Below are positions 6,955 through 15,840 of a DNA stretch of 64,000 bases, in pieces. A program made the translations under genes and the position numbers. Source of the stretch: an uncultured Clostridia bacterium (GTDB lineage: Bacteria > Bacillota > Clostridia > Oscillospirales > Ruminococcaceae); the NCBI GenBank assembly GCA_944386805.1, contig CALXCO010000005.1:26980-90979 (forward strand), read 5' to 3'. How positions within the stretch are numbered: position 1 is the first letter of the stretch; each line of letters opens with the position of its first letter. Below the pieces are notes generated by a model, which worked only from the letters and a program-made list of their open reading frames with translations, searched no databases and was not told the origin of the DNA.

Positions 6955-8322
6955 ATGAAAAGATTTGCATCTATCTGCCTGATCGCCGCTATGATGGTTT
7001 CGATGAGCTCCTGTGCTTCTGAAACCAGCGCTTCCACCTCTTCTGCATCCTCCTCTTCCTCCGCCTCTTCTTCCGATGCAGAAAGCACTGCGTCTGCCAC
7101 CGATTCTTCCTCCGACAACGGCGGCGATACGATTGAGCTGACCTACTGGTACGCGTGGACCGACAAGATTCAGGAAAATAATGAAAACCTTGTCGCAAAA
7201 TTCAACGAAACCGTCGGCGCGGAAAAAGGCATCCATGTCACCGCTGAATACCAGGGCACCTATGATGACGTTCATCAGAAACTCCAGGCTGCCTATGTTG
7301 CAGGTGATACACCCGATGTCAGCGTCATGGAAATCGGTTCGGTCGGTACCTTTGCAAGAAACGGCGTCCTCCAGCCGCTGGATGAGTACTTTGAGCGGGA
7401 TAATATCGACACCAGCGACTTCTTCGAGGGCCTGATGATCAACTGTGAGGTTGACGGACATTATTACGGCCTTCCTTACCTCCGCTCTACCCCGATTCTG
7501 TACATGAACACCACCCTGCTGGAACAGGCTGGTCTGGATACCGCCGGTCCTGCAACCTGGGACGAACTGGCTGACTACTGCCGTACCATCAAGGAAAAGA
7601 CCGGCGCTTACGGCCTGTCGATGTACAGCTACGTCTGGACCTTCGAAGCATTCATGATGGAACAGGGCACCTCGGTCCTGAACGAGGATGAGACCGCCTG
7701 CAACATCGATACCGATGAATGCCGCTATGTCATGCACTTCTTCCAGGACCTGATCAACGAAGGCGTTGTCCGCTGTGTAGCCGGTGAGGACTCCAGCAAG
7801 GTCGATACCGACTATATCAACCAGAATACCGCAATGTGGATGACCTCCACCGCAAACCTGACCAGCGTCCTGTCGGTTGCCGAAGAGAACGGATTTGAGG
7901 TCAATACCTGCTATATTCCTGCCGGTGAGACCTACGGCGTACCGACCGGCGGCTGCAACCTGATTATGCCTTCCAGCCTGACCGATGAACACAAGGACGC
8001 TGCCTGGGAATTCATCAAATGGATGACCGCGACCGACCAGTCGGCTTACGCTTCCGCTTATACCGGCTATGTCCCCAACTCCAAGAGTGCCGCTGAAACC
8101 GAAACCATCACCAGCCTGTGGGAAACCACTCCTCAGTTCAAGGTCGCTCTTGACCAGCTGGAACTCTACGGACAGGGCCGTCCGAAGACCACCGCTTATG
8201 CTCAGGTCGAGGATGAGCTGGTTGCAATGATGGATGCCTGCTGGGTCAACGGTGCCGATGTCGATTCGACCGTCGCCGAAACCGCTGCAACCATCAATGA
8301 CCTCCTGGCAGATGCTAACTGA
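6955..8322 (+). CDS. substrate-binding lipoprotein, UgpB-like
   Basis: Extracellular solute-binding lipoprotein of 455 residues. It has a signal peptide with a lipobox ending at Cys20 (VSMSSC), a Ser/Ala-rich flexible linker to about residue 60, then a CUT1 binding-protein fold (TIELTYWYAWTDKIQENNEN). The region VTAEYQGTYDDVHQKLQAAY and the following VSVMEIGSVGTF resemble UgpB, which binds sn-glycerol-3-phosphate and glycerophosphodiesters. The ATG at 6955 follows GGAAAGG by 8 nt. It is last among the transport genes and is followed by a strong hairpin. The substrate is inferred, not seen; another sugar or sugar phosphate is possible. Confidence 0.9.
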   Translation: MKRFASICLIAAMMVSMSSCASETSASTSSASSSSSASSSDAESTASATDSSSDNGGDTIELTYWYAWTDKIQENNENLVAKFNETVGAEKGIHVTAEYQGTYDDVHQKLQAAYVAGDTPDVSVMEIGSVGTFARNGVLQPLDEYFERDNIDTSDFFEGLMINCEVDGHYYGLPYLRSTPILYMNTTLLEQAGLDTAGPATWDELADYCRTIKEKTGAYGLSMYSYVWTFEAFMMEQGTSVLNEDETACNIDTDECRYVMHFFQDLINEGVVRCVAGEDSSKVDTDYINQNTAMWMTSTANLTSVLSVAEENGFEVNTCYIPAGETYGVPTGGCNLIMPSSLTDEHKDAAWEFIKWMTATDQSAYASAYTGYVPNSKSAAETETITSLWETTPQFKVALDQLELYGQGRPKTTAYAQVEDELVAMMDACWVNGADVDSTVAETAATINDLLADAN

Positions 8323-8344
8323 TCTGTAACAATCACACACATAT

Positions 8345-8373
8345 CGAAGGGGCGGCAACCAGCTGCCCCTTCG
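8345..8373 (+). repeat. intercistronic hairpin after the UgpB-like gene
   Basis: 12-bp arms (CGAAGGGGCGGC and GCTGCCCCTTCG, one G-U pair) around a 5-nt loop, with no T-run. It lies between the binding-protein and phosphodiesterase genes. Similar hairpins follow the other three binding-protein genes in the window. Confidence 0.7.
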
Positions 8374-8435
8374 GTATTCCGCCCGGAATAATCAATACAC
8401 AGACAATAAAGAGAAAGAATGAAGGAGTTTTTACG

Positions 8436-9746
8436 ATGAAACACAAACTGATTGTCATCTCGCTCGATGCACTTCAGACCGATGACCTCCCCCTGCTGCA
8501 AACCCTCCCCTATGCTTCCGAATGGATGAAGAATGCCTGCATCGCACGCAATGTCCATGAAATCTATCCGACCCTGACCTATCCGATTCATACGACGCTG
8601 ATTACTGGTGTATACCCCGAAACCCACGGCATTATCCACAACCAGAAAGCATCCCTGACTCCGGATGAACCTGACTTTTCGCTGATGGGCTCTGACTGGT
8701 ACTGGCAGAAGGAACATATTCAGGTCCCGACGCTGGCAGATGCCGTCTTCGCAGACGGCAGAACGGTCGCCAGTGTCAACTGGCCGGTAACCGCCGGTGA
8801 AAAGAGAGGCTTCAACTGCCCTGAAATCTGGCCAGTCAAGGCGTTGCAGGAAGACCCCCGCGAAATCTACCGCAACACCGCTTCGGACAACGTGTACGAC
8901 CGCTATTATGACCGTTATATTGCCCACTACAACTGGAAAAACAACGATGACCTGCTGACCTATGGCGGTGAAATCGCAATCGACCTGATCGAGAAGGAAA
9001 AACCGGACCTGATGCTGTACCATGCGGTCCATCTCGACCACATCCGCCATAAATACGGCGACCATGCGCCGGAAACGGAAGATTGCCTCAAGACGCTGGA
9101 TATTCTGGTCCATCGGATTATCGAAGCGACCCGCCGCGCCGGAACCTATGAAAACACCAACTTTGTCATCCTCGGCGACCATGGTCAGATCGACATCGAC
9201 CGTGTTTTCTATCTGAACAACGCATTGCGGGATGCAGGACTGATTCAGGTGGACGAAAACGGCGTTCCGGTTTCGTATGATGCCTACTCCTTCTCGGCTG
9301 GCTTCTCGACCCATGTTTATCTGCGCGACCCTTCGGACGCTCAGCTGGTTGATAAGGTCGGCGCAATTCTGGCAGGCCTCCAGAAGGCATTCCCGCAGTA
9401 TATCGAACGCATCTACACCAAAGAGGAAGCAACCCGACTGGAACATCTGACCGGCGGCTTCTCGTTTGTACTGGAAGGCACCGAGGGCACCATCCTCCAG
9501 AGTGAGGTCAACAACGGCCCGTATGTCCGTATCAAAACCGACCCCAACTTTAAAGGCTATGGCGCAATGCACGGCCATCATCCCGACAAAGGCCCCAAAC
9601 CTCCGTTTATGGCCTTTGGTCCGGACGTCAAGCAGGGTGTACAGCTGGACGGTGTATCGATGCTGGACCTCTGCCCGACAATGGCAGCGCTGGCTGGTGT
9701 ACAGATGGAAGGCATGGTCGGAAAACCGCTGCCGTTTTTGAAATAA
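8436..9746 (+). CDS. nucleotide pyrophosphatase/phosphodiesterase family protein
   Basis: Metal-dependent enzyme of the alkaline phosphatase superfamily (type I phosphodiesterase/nucleotide pyrophosphatase), 436 residues. The N-terminus ISLDALQTDD holds the first metal-binding Asp. IYPTLTYPIHTTLITGVYPE holds the family's nucleophile Thr. Later metal-ligand motifs are LYHAVHLDHIRH and VILGDHGQIDIDR, with GAMHGHHPDKG near the C-terminus. No signal peptide, so it should act in the cytosol on what the importer brings in. In other bacteria the Ugp importer is paired with the glycerophosphodiesterase UgpQ; here this unrelated family may play that part. Substrate inferred only. Confidence 0.85.
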   Translation: MKHKLIVISLDALQTDDLPLLQTLPYASEWMKNACIARNVHEIYPTLTYPIHTTLITGVYPETHGIIHNQKASLTPDEPDFSLMGSDWYWQKEHIQVPTLADAVFADGRTVASVNWPVTAGEKRGFNCPEIWPVKALQEDPREIYRNTASDNVYDRYYDRYIAHYNWKNNDDLLTYGGEIAIDLIEKEKPDLMLYHAVHLDHIRHKYGDHAPETEDCLKTLDILVHRIIEATRRAGTYENTNFVILGDHGQIDIDRVFYLNNALRDAGLIQVDENGVPVSYDAYSFSAGFSTHVYLRDPSDAQLVDKVGAILAGLQKAFPQYIERIYTKEEATRLEHLTGGFSFVLEGTEGTILQSEVNNGPYVRIKTDPNFKGYGAMHGHHPDKGPKPPFMAFGPDVKQGVQLDGVSMLDLCPTMAALAGVQMEGMVGKPLPFLK

Positions 9747-9784
9747 CCGGCAGCCGGTCCGACGTATAGAAAGGAACCAAACAG

Positions 9785-10624
9785 ATGGATTATTCAAATC
9801 TTTACCTGTTTTCCGACATCGATGGTACGCTCGGTGTAGCAGGCGTTGGGATTCCTGCACGCAATTATGACGCCATCCGGCGGTTCGTCCGCAAAGGCGG
9901 CCATTTTGGGCTGTGCACCGGACGGTGGATTACCGATATCACCCACTTTGTCCGTGGACTTCCGGTCAACCTCCCCTGCATCATCAACAATGGTGCAGCG
10001 TTGTGTGAACTTCCCTCCGGCAAGATTCTTTCCAGTATCCCGCTGCCGGAACACGCAATGCAGTATGCACGGCAGATTGCAGACCTCGACCCCGGCATTC
10101 AGGTCATCGGCGTCAATGAGAGCGGATATTATTGCCTGTCCGACCAGTCGGACGGCAAGGAAGTACAGCTGATTCGGGAACGGTTCCCGGTCATCCGCTG
10201 GGATGAATTCAAAGGACCGTTTCTCAAGTTCCTGTTCAGCTGTCCCGCTGAACGCAGTGAAGAAATTCTCAGCCGGGCACGTGCGTTGCACCATCCGGAC
10301 GTCTACTATACCTGGTCGGGAATGTCCTTTGAGATGATTCCCGCCGGTATCAGCAAGGGGACCGGGCTGCTCAACTTCTGCGCTTCCCGGCATGTACCGC
10401 GGGAAAATACCGTCTTCATCGGAGACAGCTTCAACGACCGTGAGATGTTTATGACAGCCGGTTTTCCGGTCTGTGTCGCCGGTACCCCGCGAGAACTGGC
10501 TTCGCTGTGCAGGATGCAGGTCGGCGAATGTCTGAGCGGTGCGGTTGCAGACCTGATCGAATGGCTGGAAGCACATCCCGACCAGATCGGCGCCCGCAAT
10601 ATTAAGAGCTGCGGCGCTGACTGA
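9785..10624 (+). CDS. HAD-superfamily phosphatase, Cof type
   Basis: Cytosolic HAD hydrolase of 279 residues. Motif I is FSDIDGTLG, with Asp11 the nucleophile and Asp13 the acid/base. Motif IV is FIGDSFNDREM near residue 220. The large C2 cap between them is typical of Cof/YidA-like sugar phosphatases. A GAAAGGAACC ribosome site precedes the ATG. It is the last gene of the importer operon, 38 bp after the phosphodiesterase, ahead of a strong terminator. It may dephosphorylate the phosphodiesterase product, but no substrate can be read from sequence. Confidence 0.88.
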   Translation: MDYSNLYLFSDIDGTLGVAGVGIPARNYDAIRRFVRKGGHFGLCTGRWITDITHFVRGLPVNLPCIINNGAALCELPSGKILSSIPLPEHAMQYARQIADLDPGIQVIGVNESGYYCLSDQSDGKEVQLIRERFPVIRWDEFKGPFLKFLFSCPAERSEEILSRARALHHPDVYYTWSGMSFEMIPAGISKGTGLLNFCASRHVPRENTVFIGDSFNDREMFMTAGFPVCVAGTPRELASLCRMQVGECLSGAVADLIEWLEAHPDQIGARNIKSCGAD

Positions 10625-10639
10625 TTTGACACCAACTGA

Positions 10640-10682
10640 AAAACAGGAGACAGATGGTTTGATACCGTCTGTCTCCTGTTTT
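10640..10682. terminator. bidirectional terminator
   Basis: 19-bp arms (AAAACAGGAGACAGATGGT and near-perfect complement) around TTGAT, with A/T runs on both sides, between the convergent HAD and anti-sigma genes. Confidence 0.9.
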
Positions 10683-10690
10683 CATTATGA

Positions 10691-11869
10691 TCAGCTAAGC
10701 GACTGCATCAGCTGCCAGATAAAATCTGCGTGTTCGGGTGCATCCGGATAGATAATAACCAGATTTTCCTCAATCGTAAAGGCAATCCATTCCTTTTCCG
10801 TCAAGATATCCGCCACAGTCTGCTGTGTCAGTTCATCAAGGCTCCCATCCGATGCAAAAGGGGGATTGCTTTCCGACAACGAATAAACCTCCCAGTTGAA
10901 CGATATCGTGTCTTCTGTTTCTTCATTCTCATCAGCTGTCGTATAATATCCGGCATACGAGACCGGTTCCCCATTCTTGAGCATCAAATGAGACTGTTCC
11001 GCCACCAGCCCCCATTTTGTCCAATCCGGCAGACAGCCTACGAACGCTTCCGGATATTCCGACAGCGGTGCATATGAATATTCATCTCCCGCATCTATCG
11101 GAAACAGTGTAAAATCCAGCGGATGCTCCCAGAACCAGTCCAACAGCGCAATCACCGCCTCATAGCTGTCGCCTGCCGAGCCGGTTATCTGGTACCAGCC
11201 GTCTTCCGTCTGGAAGGTGACGGTCTTTGCGCTGTCTTCGCGCCCTTCGGCGACAATCTGCACGCCGTCCCGTTCGGTTACCGTCACCGTCGGCTCAACG
11301 ACCTGCCCGTTTTCATCCAGTTCAATTGCAATGCAGTCTTCAATCTGCTCTACCGGCTGATACCCGGCGGTAACCGTCAGATGACTGGATTCGGAGCGCC
11401 CGCCAGACCTGCTCCAGATCATATAGACACCGTAAATCTCTCCCGCTTCATCATAATTCACACACAGATCAAACTGCGGCTGCTCCATCTCCGGAATGAT
11501 TGTATCCGCTTCCAACTGCTGCCGGTCGTCTGAAAAATAACGGGTTTGTTCATAGGGAAGGGCTTCATCCGCCAGAGATGTTTCGGTCGAATAATCCATC
11601 GTGTCCGAATCCTCATTCGCGTACCGGAAATAATCGGCAGCTGTAAACTCAGATGACCACTGGTGTACCGTATGCAGCGGGCTGTCATCGACACCGGCAG
11701 TCAGCCGGAACGCCAGTGCAGCAATCAAACAGACGCCACCTGCCACTACTGCACACCTTTTGATCCAATAGTACCTTCTTTTCGGCGGCTGGAACTGCTC
11801 TGCCTCCTCGACCAGTTCCGGGTGTATACGACCGATGCCACCAAAAAGTTTTTCCGTTCCTTCCTTCAC
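10691..11869 (-). CDS. membrane protein, probable anti-sigma factor of the adjacent ECF sigma
   Basis: 392-residue single-pass protein: a short cytosolic N-terminus (~1-36), one transmembrane helix (AVVAGGVCLIAALAFRL, ~40-57), then a large acidic extracytoplasmic domain with no recognised motif. The gene overlaps the end of the sigma-factor gene by 4 bp (ATGA), which is the usual arrangement for a sigma/anti-sigma pair. The N-terminal cytosolic stretch is too short for a classical zinc-binding anti-sigma domain and has no Cys/His cluster. The role is therefore inferred from position and topology. Confidence 0.7.
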   Translation of the reverse strand: MKEGTEKLFGGIGRIHPELVEEAEQFQPPKRRYYWIKRCAVVAGGVCLIAALAFRLTAGVDDSPLHTVHQWSSEFTAADYFRYANEDSDTMDYSTETSLADEALPYEQTRYFSDDRQQLEADTIIPEMEQPQFDLCVNYDEAGEIYGVYMIWSRSGGRSESSHLTVTAGYQPVEQIEDCIAIELDENGQVVEPTVTVTERDGVQIVAEGREDSAKTVTFQTEDGWYQITGSAGDSYEAVIALLDWFWEHPLDFTLFPIDAGDEYSYAPLSEYPEAFVGCLPDWTKWGLVAEQSHLMLKNGEPVSYAGYYTTADENEETEDTISFNWEVYSLSESNPPFASDGSLDELTQQTVADILTEKEWIAFTIEENLVIIYPDAPEHADFIWQLMQSLS

Positions 11870-12423
11870 AGCGCAATCTCCTCCCTTTCCAGAACCGCCC
11901 GCAAACTGCGCCGGAGCCGGTACATCCTCTGGGAAAGCTTACCGGGTGAAATTCCCCATTCATCCGCCAGACTGTTCAGTGCATCTCCGTACCAGTACCG
12001 CCGTACAAACAGCACCCGGTCATTTCTGGGCAGTGTCCGCAGCCAACCGCTGATGACCTCCCCCAGCCTTGCCTCTTCCACCTCTCGCTCGACATTCTGG
12101 CCGGACGGCAGACAGTCCTCCAGTTCACTGAGCAGCAGTTCCAGATCGTTTCCACGCTTACCGGCATGGTTTTTGTGCCAGAGATTGACCGAAATGTTCC
12201 GGACAATCCGTCCAAGATAGGATTTCAGCCGAAGTGGACGCTCCGGCGGCATCAGCAGCCATGCCTGATGCCAGGTGTCGTTGACACACTCTTCGGCATC
12301 CTCCCGGCTTCCCAACAGATTCAGGGCAATTTTGCGGCAGTACGCGCCGTATTTGCAGTCTGTCTGCCGGATTGCGTTTTCATCCCGCTGCCAGTAAAGG
12401 TCGATAATCTGTGCATCTTCCAT
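11866..12423 (-). CDS. RNA polymerase ECF-type sigma factor
   Basis: 185-residue sigma-70 family protein. Region 2 spans about residues 15-75 (LLGSREDAEECVNDTWHQAW, then IVRNISVNLWHKNH). Region 4 covers the last ~60 residues (LRTLPRNDRVLFVRRYWYGD, LADEWGISPGKLSQRMYRLR), a helix-turn-helix that reads the -35 element. It is translationally coupled to the membrane protein that follows, its likely inhibitor. Its targets are not visible in the sequence, although envelope genes nearby are candidates. Confidence 0.9.
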   Translation of the reverse strand: MEDAQIIDLYWQRDENAIRQTDCKYGAYCRKIALNLLGSREDAEECVNDTWHQAWLLMPPERPLRLKSYLGRIVRNISVNLWHKNHAGKRGNDLELLLSELEDCLPSGQNVEREVEEARLGEVISGWLRTLPRNDRVLFVRRYWYGDALNSLADEWGISPGKLSQRMYRLRRSLRAVLEREEIAL

Positions 12424-12537
12424 CGGTTCATCTCCTTTCCTCCTGGCTGCAAATCATCCCTTCACCTGTAAAGTCAGGATTCAGCGGAAAATATTTGTGT
12501 TTTCAATCGACGCTGTGAATTTTTTTTGTAAAACAGC

Positions 12538-12586
12538 AAAAGTGCCGTCCTTTCCAATTCCGACACCGGAAAAGACGGCACTTTTT
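12538..12586 (-). terminator. terminator after the second sigma factor
   Basis: Arms AAAAGTGCCGTCCTTTCC and GGAAAAGACGGCACTTTT with an AT-rich tail on the minus strand. Confidence 0.8.
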
Positions 12587-12608
12587 ATTGATTGATCTCG
12601 ATATCCGG

Positions 12609-13181
12609 TCATTGGCCCTTTTGCGGTGTAATGAGCCGCCGTGCCCTTTTTCGCGCACGGCACAGCTCGGTATTGACACTGATCGCCTTAATCCCCAGCC
12701 GCTGGGCAATCTCCCCCAGCGACAGCTCCTCAATATACCGCAGATATAAAAGCCGCTGATCGCTGAGCGACAGCTTTTCAAACTGCCGGTGAAAGTCGAG
12801 GTATATCTCTTTCTGTTCCAGAAGGTCCTGAACAATATCCGGCTCCTCATCCGCCATCAAATATAACGCCCGTTCCAGATTGACCGTCGGGCGGTTGTGG
12901 GTCTTAAACTCACTGAAGCAGGTCAGTACCACCCGCTCTATATAACGAATCAGCTTTGGCTGCTCCAACCCGATCAGCCGGTCAATATGGGTCAGCAGCT
13001 TGATATAACAGTCCTGTACCAGATCATCACAGTCGCTCGCATTCTGCGTCAGTTTCGCCGCCTTGCCGCGAATCAGCGGCAGATACTCGCTGTACAGCAC
13101 TGAAGCAAGCTCCCGTTCCTGCTGGGAGAGACTTCGGTCGGTGATCGCACCGGCCAATAAAAACATCATAGATACATCCAT
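12609..13181 (-). CDS. sigma-70 family RNA polymerase sigma factor
   Basis: 190-residue ECF-like sigma factor. Region 2 includes TQNASDCDDLVQDCYIKLLT. Region 4 includes LSLSDQRLLYLRYIEELSLG and IAQRLGIKAISVNTELCRAR, a clear helix-turn-helix. No anti-sigma gene is coupled to it. Its upstream neighbours on the same strand are two repeat-containing cell wall proteins that share an unusual promoter-like sequence, so it may control them. The ribosome site is weak. The ATG at 13181 is the longest start and the ATG at 13169 is possible. Confidence 0.85.
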   Translation of the reverse strand: MDVSMMFLLAGAITDRSLSQQERELASVLYSEYLPLIRGKAAKLTQNASDCDDLVQDCYIKLLTHIDRLIGLEQPKLIRYIERVVLTCFSEFKTHNRPTVNLERALYLMADEEPDIVQDLLEQKEIYLDFHRQFEKLSLSDQRLLYLRYIEELSLGEIAQRLGIKAISVNTELCRARKRARRLITPQKGQ

Positions 13182-13294
13182 CTTTACAGCCTGCCTGTCC
13201 TACGCCTGCGCACAGCTTTTGCCGGTTGTCCGGCAAAGGCAATCCCCCTCCTGCTGTGCCCGAAACGGTCGATAAATTCCTGTCATCCTTGCGA

Positions 13295-15643
13295 TTATAC
13301 CAGCCTGCCCTGGGAGTCCACCCGGTAACCGTCCGGCGTGCGGGTATTGGTCAGAACCGTCCCGTCTGCGCCGAGATAATACCAGTATTTCCCGTCCTGA
13401 ATCCAGCGGTTGGCCGCCATCGCGCCCGATTCGGTAAAGTAGTATTTCTTCCCGCCCAGCGTCAGCCACTGACTCTCCGCCATCTTGCCGGAACCGCCGA
13501 ACCAGTACCATTTGTTCCCGAATTTGACCCAGCAGGATTCGTACCGGCTGCCGTCCGCTTTGACATAGTACCATCTGCCGTAATCCTTAATCCAGCAGTT
13601 AGTCTTCATCTTGCCATCGGCTCCGAGGTAACGGTATTTTCCGTCTCTCCCCAATCGCCAGCATTTGACGACGCCTGCGCCGTAATCGTTCAGATAATAG
13701 GACGCGCCTCCGGCATCATACCAGCCGGAACGCATCATCTTCCCGTCTCCATCGTAGATGTACGCCTTGCCGTTGACATACTTGACAGCATAATCGGCCG
13801 GGCTGCTGTCGCTGCCCGGACTGCCGGCAGGACCTGTCACCAGCACACCGTTGGAATCGAAGGTATACGTCTTACCATCGATGACACGGGTACCGGTATA
13901 TTTTTTGCCGTCTGCGCCGACATAGTAGGTTTTCCCGTAATCGACCACCCATTCGTTGGTCGCCATCCGGCCGTTCGCCTTGAGATAACGGTATTTCCCA
14001 TCCGTCCCCAGCCGCCAGCATTTGACGACACCTGCTCCGTAATCGTTGAGATAGAAGGAAGAGCCGTCGGCTGTATACCACCCGGATCGAAGCATATTCC
14101 CGTTCTCATCAAAGATATAGGCCTTGCCGTCAATATATTGCAGGCCGGTCTTCTGGGTTCCGGTCGTTCCACTGATCAGCACGCCATTTGAATCAAAGGT
14201 GTAGGTCTTGCCATCGATGGTGCGGGTTCCGGTATATTTTTTGCCGTCTGAACCGACATAGTAGGTCTTTCCGTAATCGACAACCCATTCGTTAACCGCC
14301 ATCTTGCCGTCAGCTTTCAGGTAACGGTATTTGCCATCCTTTCCAAACCGCCAGCATTTGACAACGCCTGCGCCATAATCGTTGAGGTAGAAGGAGTATC
14401 CTTCCGCCGTATACCAGCCGGATTTCTGCATCACACCGGAGGAATTGAAGATATACGCCTTGCCGTTGATGTAGTGCAGCCCGGTCTGGCGAATGCCATC
14501 TATATAGTAATAGGTTTTGCCGTTCTGGGTGACCAGTCCGTCCTGCTGCGGCTTTGAGGTGCTGCCGGAACCCTTTTCGGACGCAATCCCCCATTCGTTG
14601 ACGGTATAGGTCTTTCCGTCCCATGTGACCGTCCTATTGGTCACCAGAGCGCCGTTTTCATCAAAATAATAGGTCTGTTCACCGGTAATCCCATCGGTAT
14701 AACCGGATGCAATATTCGTCATCCCGGTCCGCATCTGCCCCACTTCGTTAAAGTAATACCATCTGCCGCCGATCTTCTGCCATCCGGTCGCGAGCTGACC
14801 ATCCGGCAAAAAATAAAAGGGCTGATTGCTGATGGTATACCAGCCGGTTATCTTTTCACCGGTGACACCATTGCAGACATCCGAAACCCGGCGATAACCA
14901 AACGTCTGCCAGTAAGTCGACAGGGCTTCAAACATCTCCTTGGAGTCGTCGGCCGCATAGACGCCGGCAGCCTTTTCAATCACATTATTTTCGCCTGCCC
15001 ACAGATAAACGCCAGCCGGGAAACGGTAGCTGGACGGCAGGTCAAACCGGGTCACGGTATCGGGAATCACCTTGACACGGCCTTTGCTCATCAGCCCACA
15101 TTCCAAAATCGAAGTAACCCCCCAGGGTACCACAATCACATCCGCTTCGTTGCCATCAAACGCATAAGACCCGATTGCAATCAGTCCATCCGGGTAGGTC
15201 AGGTTTGTCTTTTTCGTCGGAACCCGAATCAGCATCCGGTAATCGGCGTTATACAGTGCCGAGTCATAAACCTCAAATGCCGTATTTGCCGGGTCAAGAC
15301 GATATTCCGTCGTGACGTAGGCGTCGCACTGCACCACGTCTTTTCCCAGTATGATCCGCCTGATCTGCACCTTGCCCAGATCGTCAATGCCGGTCACGCC
15401 GTCCGACAGGACAATCGTATCAATCGAATTGCGGACGCCGCAAACCTGCTGGAACAGTTCGGCGGTCACAATTCCGTTTCCGGTAAATGTCGCGGTATCA
15501 GTCGAGGCGACATAGCTTCCCTCAATCGTGCTCTGCTGCTGAGAAACAGACTCAGCGGCCATCGAGACAGCCATCGGTACAGCCGACAGACTGACCATGG
15601 CGATCAGCAGCGCGGACAGAAGCCTCTTTCCGGTTTTTGTCAT
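13295..15643 (-). CDS. secreted cell wall-binding repeat protein with LRR-like N-terminal domain
   Basis: 782-residue exported protein with a signal peptide (LLSALLIAMVSLSAVPMAVS, cleavage probably after AAE). Residues ~40-230 form a degenerate BspA-like leucine-rich segment (IDTIVLSDGVTGIDDLGKVQ, LIAIGSYAFDG). From about 270 on there are many ~20-residue aromatic/Gly repeats of the choline-binding/glucan-binding type (GWQKIGGRWYYFNEVGQMRT, WVVDYGKTYYVGADGKKYTG). These are grouped into near-identical modules of about 108 residues. No catalytic domain is visible, so attachment or scaffold roles are likely. The ATG at 15643 lies 9 nt from AAGGAG. It shares leader sequence (GTGGTTTTCCATG) with its upstream paralogue. 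Confidence 0.88.
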   Translation of the reverse strand: MTKTGKRLLSALLIAMVSLSAVPMAVSMAAESVSQQQSTIEGSYVASTDTATFTGNGIVTAELFQQVCGVRNSIDTIVLSDGVTGIDDLGKVQIRRIILGKDVVQCDAYVTTEYRLDPANTAFEVYDSALYNADYRMLIRVPTKKTNLTYPDGLIAIGSYAFDGNEADVIVVPWGVTSILECGLMSKGRVKVIPDTVTRFDLPSSYRFPAGVYLWAGENNVIEKAAGVYAADDSKEMFEALSTYWQTFGYRRVSDVCNGVTGEKITGWYTISNQPFYFLPDGQLATGWQKIGGRWYYFNEVGQMRTGMTNIASGYTDGITGEQTYYFDENGALVTNRTVTWDGKTYTVNEWGIASEKGSGSTSKPQQDGLVTQNGKTYYYIDGIRQTGLHYINGKAYIFNSSGVMQKSGWYTAEGYSFYLNDYGAGVVKCWRFGKDGKYRYLKADGKMAVNEWVVDYGKTYYVGSDGKKYTGTRTIDGKTYTFDSNGVLISGTTGTQKTGLQYIDGKAYIFDENGNMLRSGWYTADGSSFYLNDYGAGVVKCWRLGTDGKYRYLKANGRMATNEWVVDYGKTYYVGADGKKYTGTRVIDGKTYTFDSNGVLVTGPAGSPGSDSSPADYAVKYVNGKAYIYDGDGKMMRSGWYDAGGASYYLNDYGAGVVKCWRLGRDGKYRYLGADGKMKTNCWIKDYGRWYYVKADGSRYESCWVKFGNKWYWFGGSGKMAESQWLTLGGKKYYFTESGAMAANRWIQDGKYWYYLGADGTVLTNTRTPDGYRVDSQGRLV
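13775..14490 (-). repeat. tandem ~320-bp coding modules in the cell wall-binding gene
   Basis: Two highly similar modules of ~108 codons, starting with (T)GL-YI-GKAYIF and ending near FDSNGVL, plus a third diverged copy further downstream. Nucleotide similarity is high enough to allow recombination between copies and with 15841-16960. Confidence 0.7.
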
Positions 15644-15686
15644 GGAAAACCACTCCTTCACAAGACAGTTCAGTTATTCAGTTTTC

Positions 15687-15702
15687 TTCACAGGCCTGTG
15701 AA
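15687..15702. promoter_or_regulatory. 16-bp perfect palindrome in the leader of the cell wall-binding gene
   Basis: TTCACAGG joined directly to CCTGTGAA, about 45 bp upstream of the start codon and downstream of the predicted promoter. Operator or RNA hairpin; regulator unknown. Confidence 0.4.
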
Positions 15703-15747
15703 CGAAGCGGCCGAAAACAGATAACCGGATTTATGACCGCTTTCTAA

Positions 15748-15781
15748 CCATAACACACTTTATATACCGAAAAAGTTGCAG
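15748..15781 (-). promoter_or_regulatory. promoter-like element shared by the two cell wall-binding genes (copy 1)
   Basis: Minus strand: CTGCAACTTTTT, then a 17-bp interval measured from CAACTT ending in ATAAAGTG, then TGTTAT. The same layout occurs at 17196-17227. The GCAAC core recalls ECF-sigma -35 elements. Confidence 0.45.
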
Positions 15782-15840
15782 GTTTTCAAACAAACCGGTA
15801 CAAAAAATCATGCTTTTATTTAGTTGATTTGCATATACGT

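Noticed and set aside
6829..8358. 509-codon open frame on the minus strand over the UgpB-like gene
   Set aside because: It is antisense to a clear lipoprotein gene with signal peptide and ribosome site, and its own translation is low in recognisable motifs.
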